Shown here in pieces: positions 14,111 through 14,173 of a DNA stretch of 14,173 nt. The notes under the pieces were generated by a model, which had not been told where the DNA came from, searched no databases, and saw only the letters and a program-made list of their open reading frames with translations. A program made the position numbers and the translations under genes. This DNA comes from an archaeon UBA583 (GTDB lineage Archaea; Nanobdellota; Nanobdellia; Woesearchaeales; UBA583), in NCBI GenBank assembly GCA_002506365.1, contig DAXK01000046.1:1-14173 (forward strand), in the 5' to 3' direction. Positions within the stretch are counted from its first letter, which is position 1. Each line of letters starts with the position of its first letter.

Positions 14111-14173
14111 ATGTATATATTAATAAAATTAATTTTTAAATTAATTATTTTAATTAATTTATTTTACAGTGGA
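14111..14173 (+). CDS. Possible N-terminus of an exported protein, cut by the window edge
   Basis: An ATG at 14111 opens 21 codons without a stop to the last base. The peptide is strongly hydrophobic with Lys at 6 and 10 and ends F-Y-S-G, like a signal peptide or membrane anchor. A weak TATA-like TAAATTAA (14080-14087) lies about 27 bp upstream. Chance is possible in such AT-rich DNA, where I, L, F and K codons dominate, and nothing beyond the edge can be seen. Confidence 0.35.
   Translation, partial: MYILIKLIFKLIILINLFYSG
14127..14160. repeat. Nested palindromes sharing one arm
   Basis: AATTAATTT (14127-14135) pairs with AAATTAATT (14138-14146). The overlapping AAATTAATTA (14138-14147) pairs with TAATTAATTT (14151-14160). 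The middle arm can therefore form either of two hairpins. If the frame at 14111 is real, this is coding sequence and the symmetry is probably a by-product of Ile/Leu/Asn codons. Confidence 0.4.

Noticed and set aside
13820..14173. Search for a replication origin, CRISPR, or C/D-box RNA in the AT-rich stretch
   Set aside because: There are palindromes and T-runs but no spaced direct repeats, no C/D boxes and no origin-type repeated binding sites; simple composition explains most of it.

Overview
The window is very AT-rich (by eye about a quarter G+C) and tightly packed, with 13 complete protein genes and a probable partial one at the right edge. The archaeal signals are an archaeal-type (class I) CCA-adding enzyme, an archaeal ZPR1-like zinc-finger protein, a Ser-His-Asp (ER/archaeal-type) signal peptidase I, class III (prepilin-like) signal sequences, and a TATA box centred about 26 bp upstream of most operon-first start codons, which implies leaderless mRNAs. 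The small genes, low G+C, Cys-rich surface repeats and a signal peptidase with an inserted segment suggest a DPANN archaeon (Woesearchaeota/Pacearchaeota-like). That lineage is an inference. I saw no tRNA, rRNA, CRISPR array or insertion sequence.

Layout. (1) 4-843, plus: a prepilin-like protein whose C-terminal half is three tandem copies of a four-cysteine module. (2) 978-5978, minus: a four-gene envelope cluster read right to left, comprising an exported transglutaminase-like protein, a TPR-rhomboid intramembrane protease, a membrane-anchored Cys-repeat protein and an unrecognised 437-residue protein. The first three are tightly packed; the last probably also has its own promoter. (3) A 58-bp divergent promoter at 5979-6036. 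(4) 6037-11759, plus: a second prepilin-like protein, a 952-residue type I surface protein with Ig-like Cys-paired segments and a cytoplasmic tail, signal peptidase I, and tRNA nucleotidyltransferase (cca), the last two joined with no spacing. (5) 11780-12505, minus: two small orphan genes. (6) 12676-13819, plus: the ZPR1-like protein and a small helical orphan. (7) 13820-14173: AT-rich intergenic DNA with U-tract terminators, nested palindromes and the start of a possible exported protein at 14111.

How it may fit together (inference). Most genes from 4 to 10436 concern the cell surface: two substrates for a prepilin peptidase, a signal peptidase, a rhomboid protease, a transglutaminase-fold enzyme or scaffold, and large exposed Cys-rich proteins. 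The surface protein has the N-out, C-in topology of a classical rhomboid substrate and lies in the divergent transcription unit facing the rhomboid operon. cca and the ZPR1-like gene are housekeeping genes. Three start codons matter: ATG 6816, ATG 12676 and ATG 13394 are preferred over upstream TTG/GTG codons because of TATA spacing.
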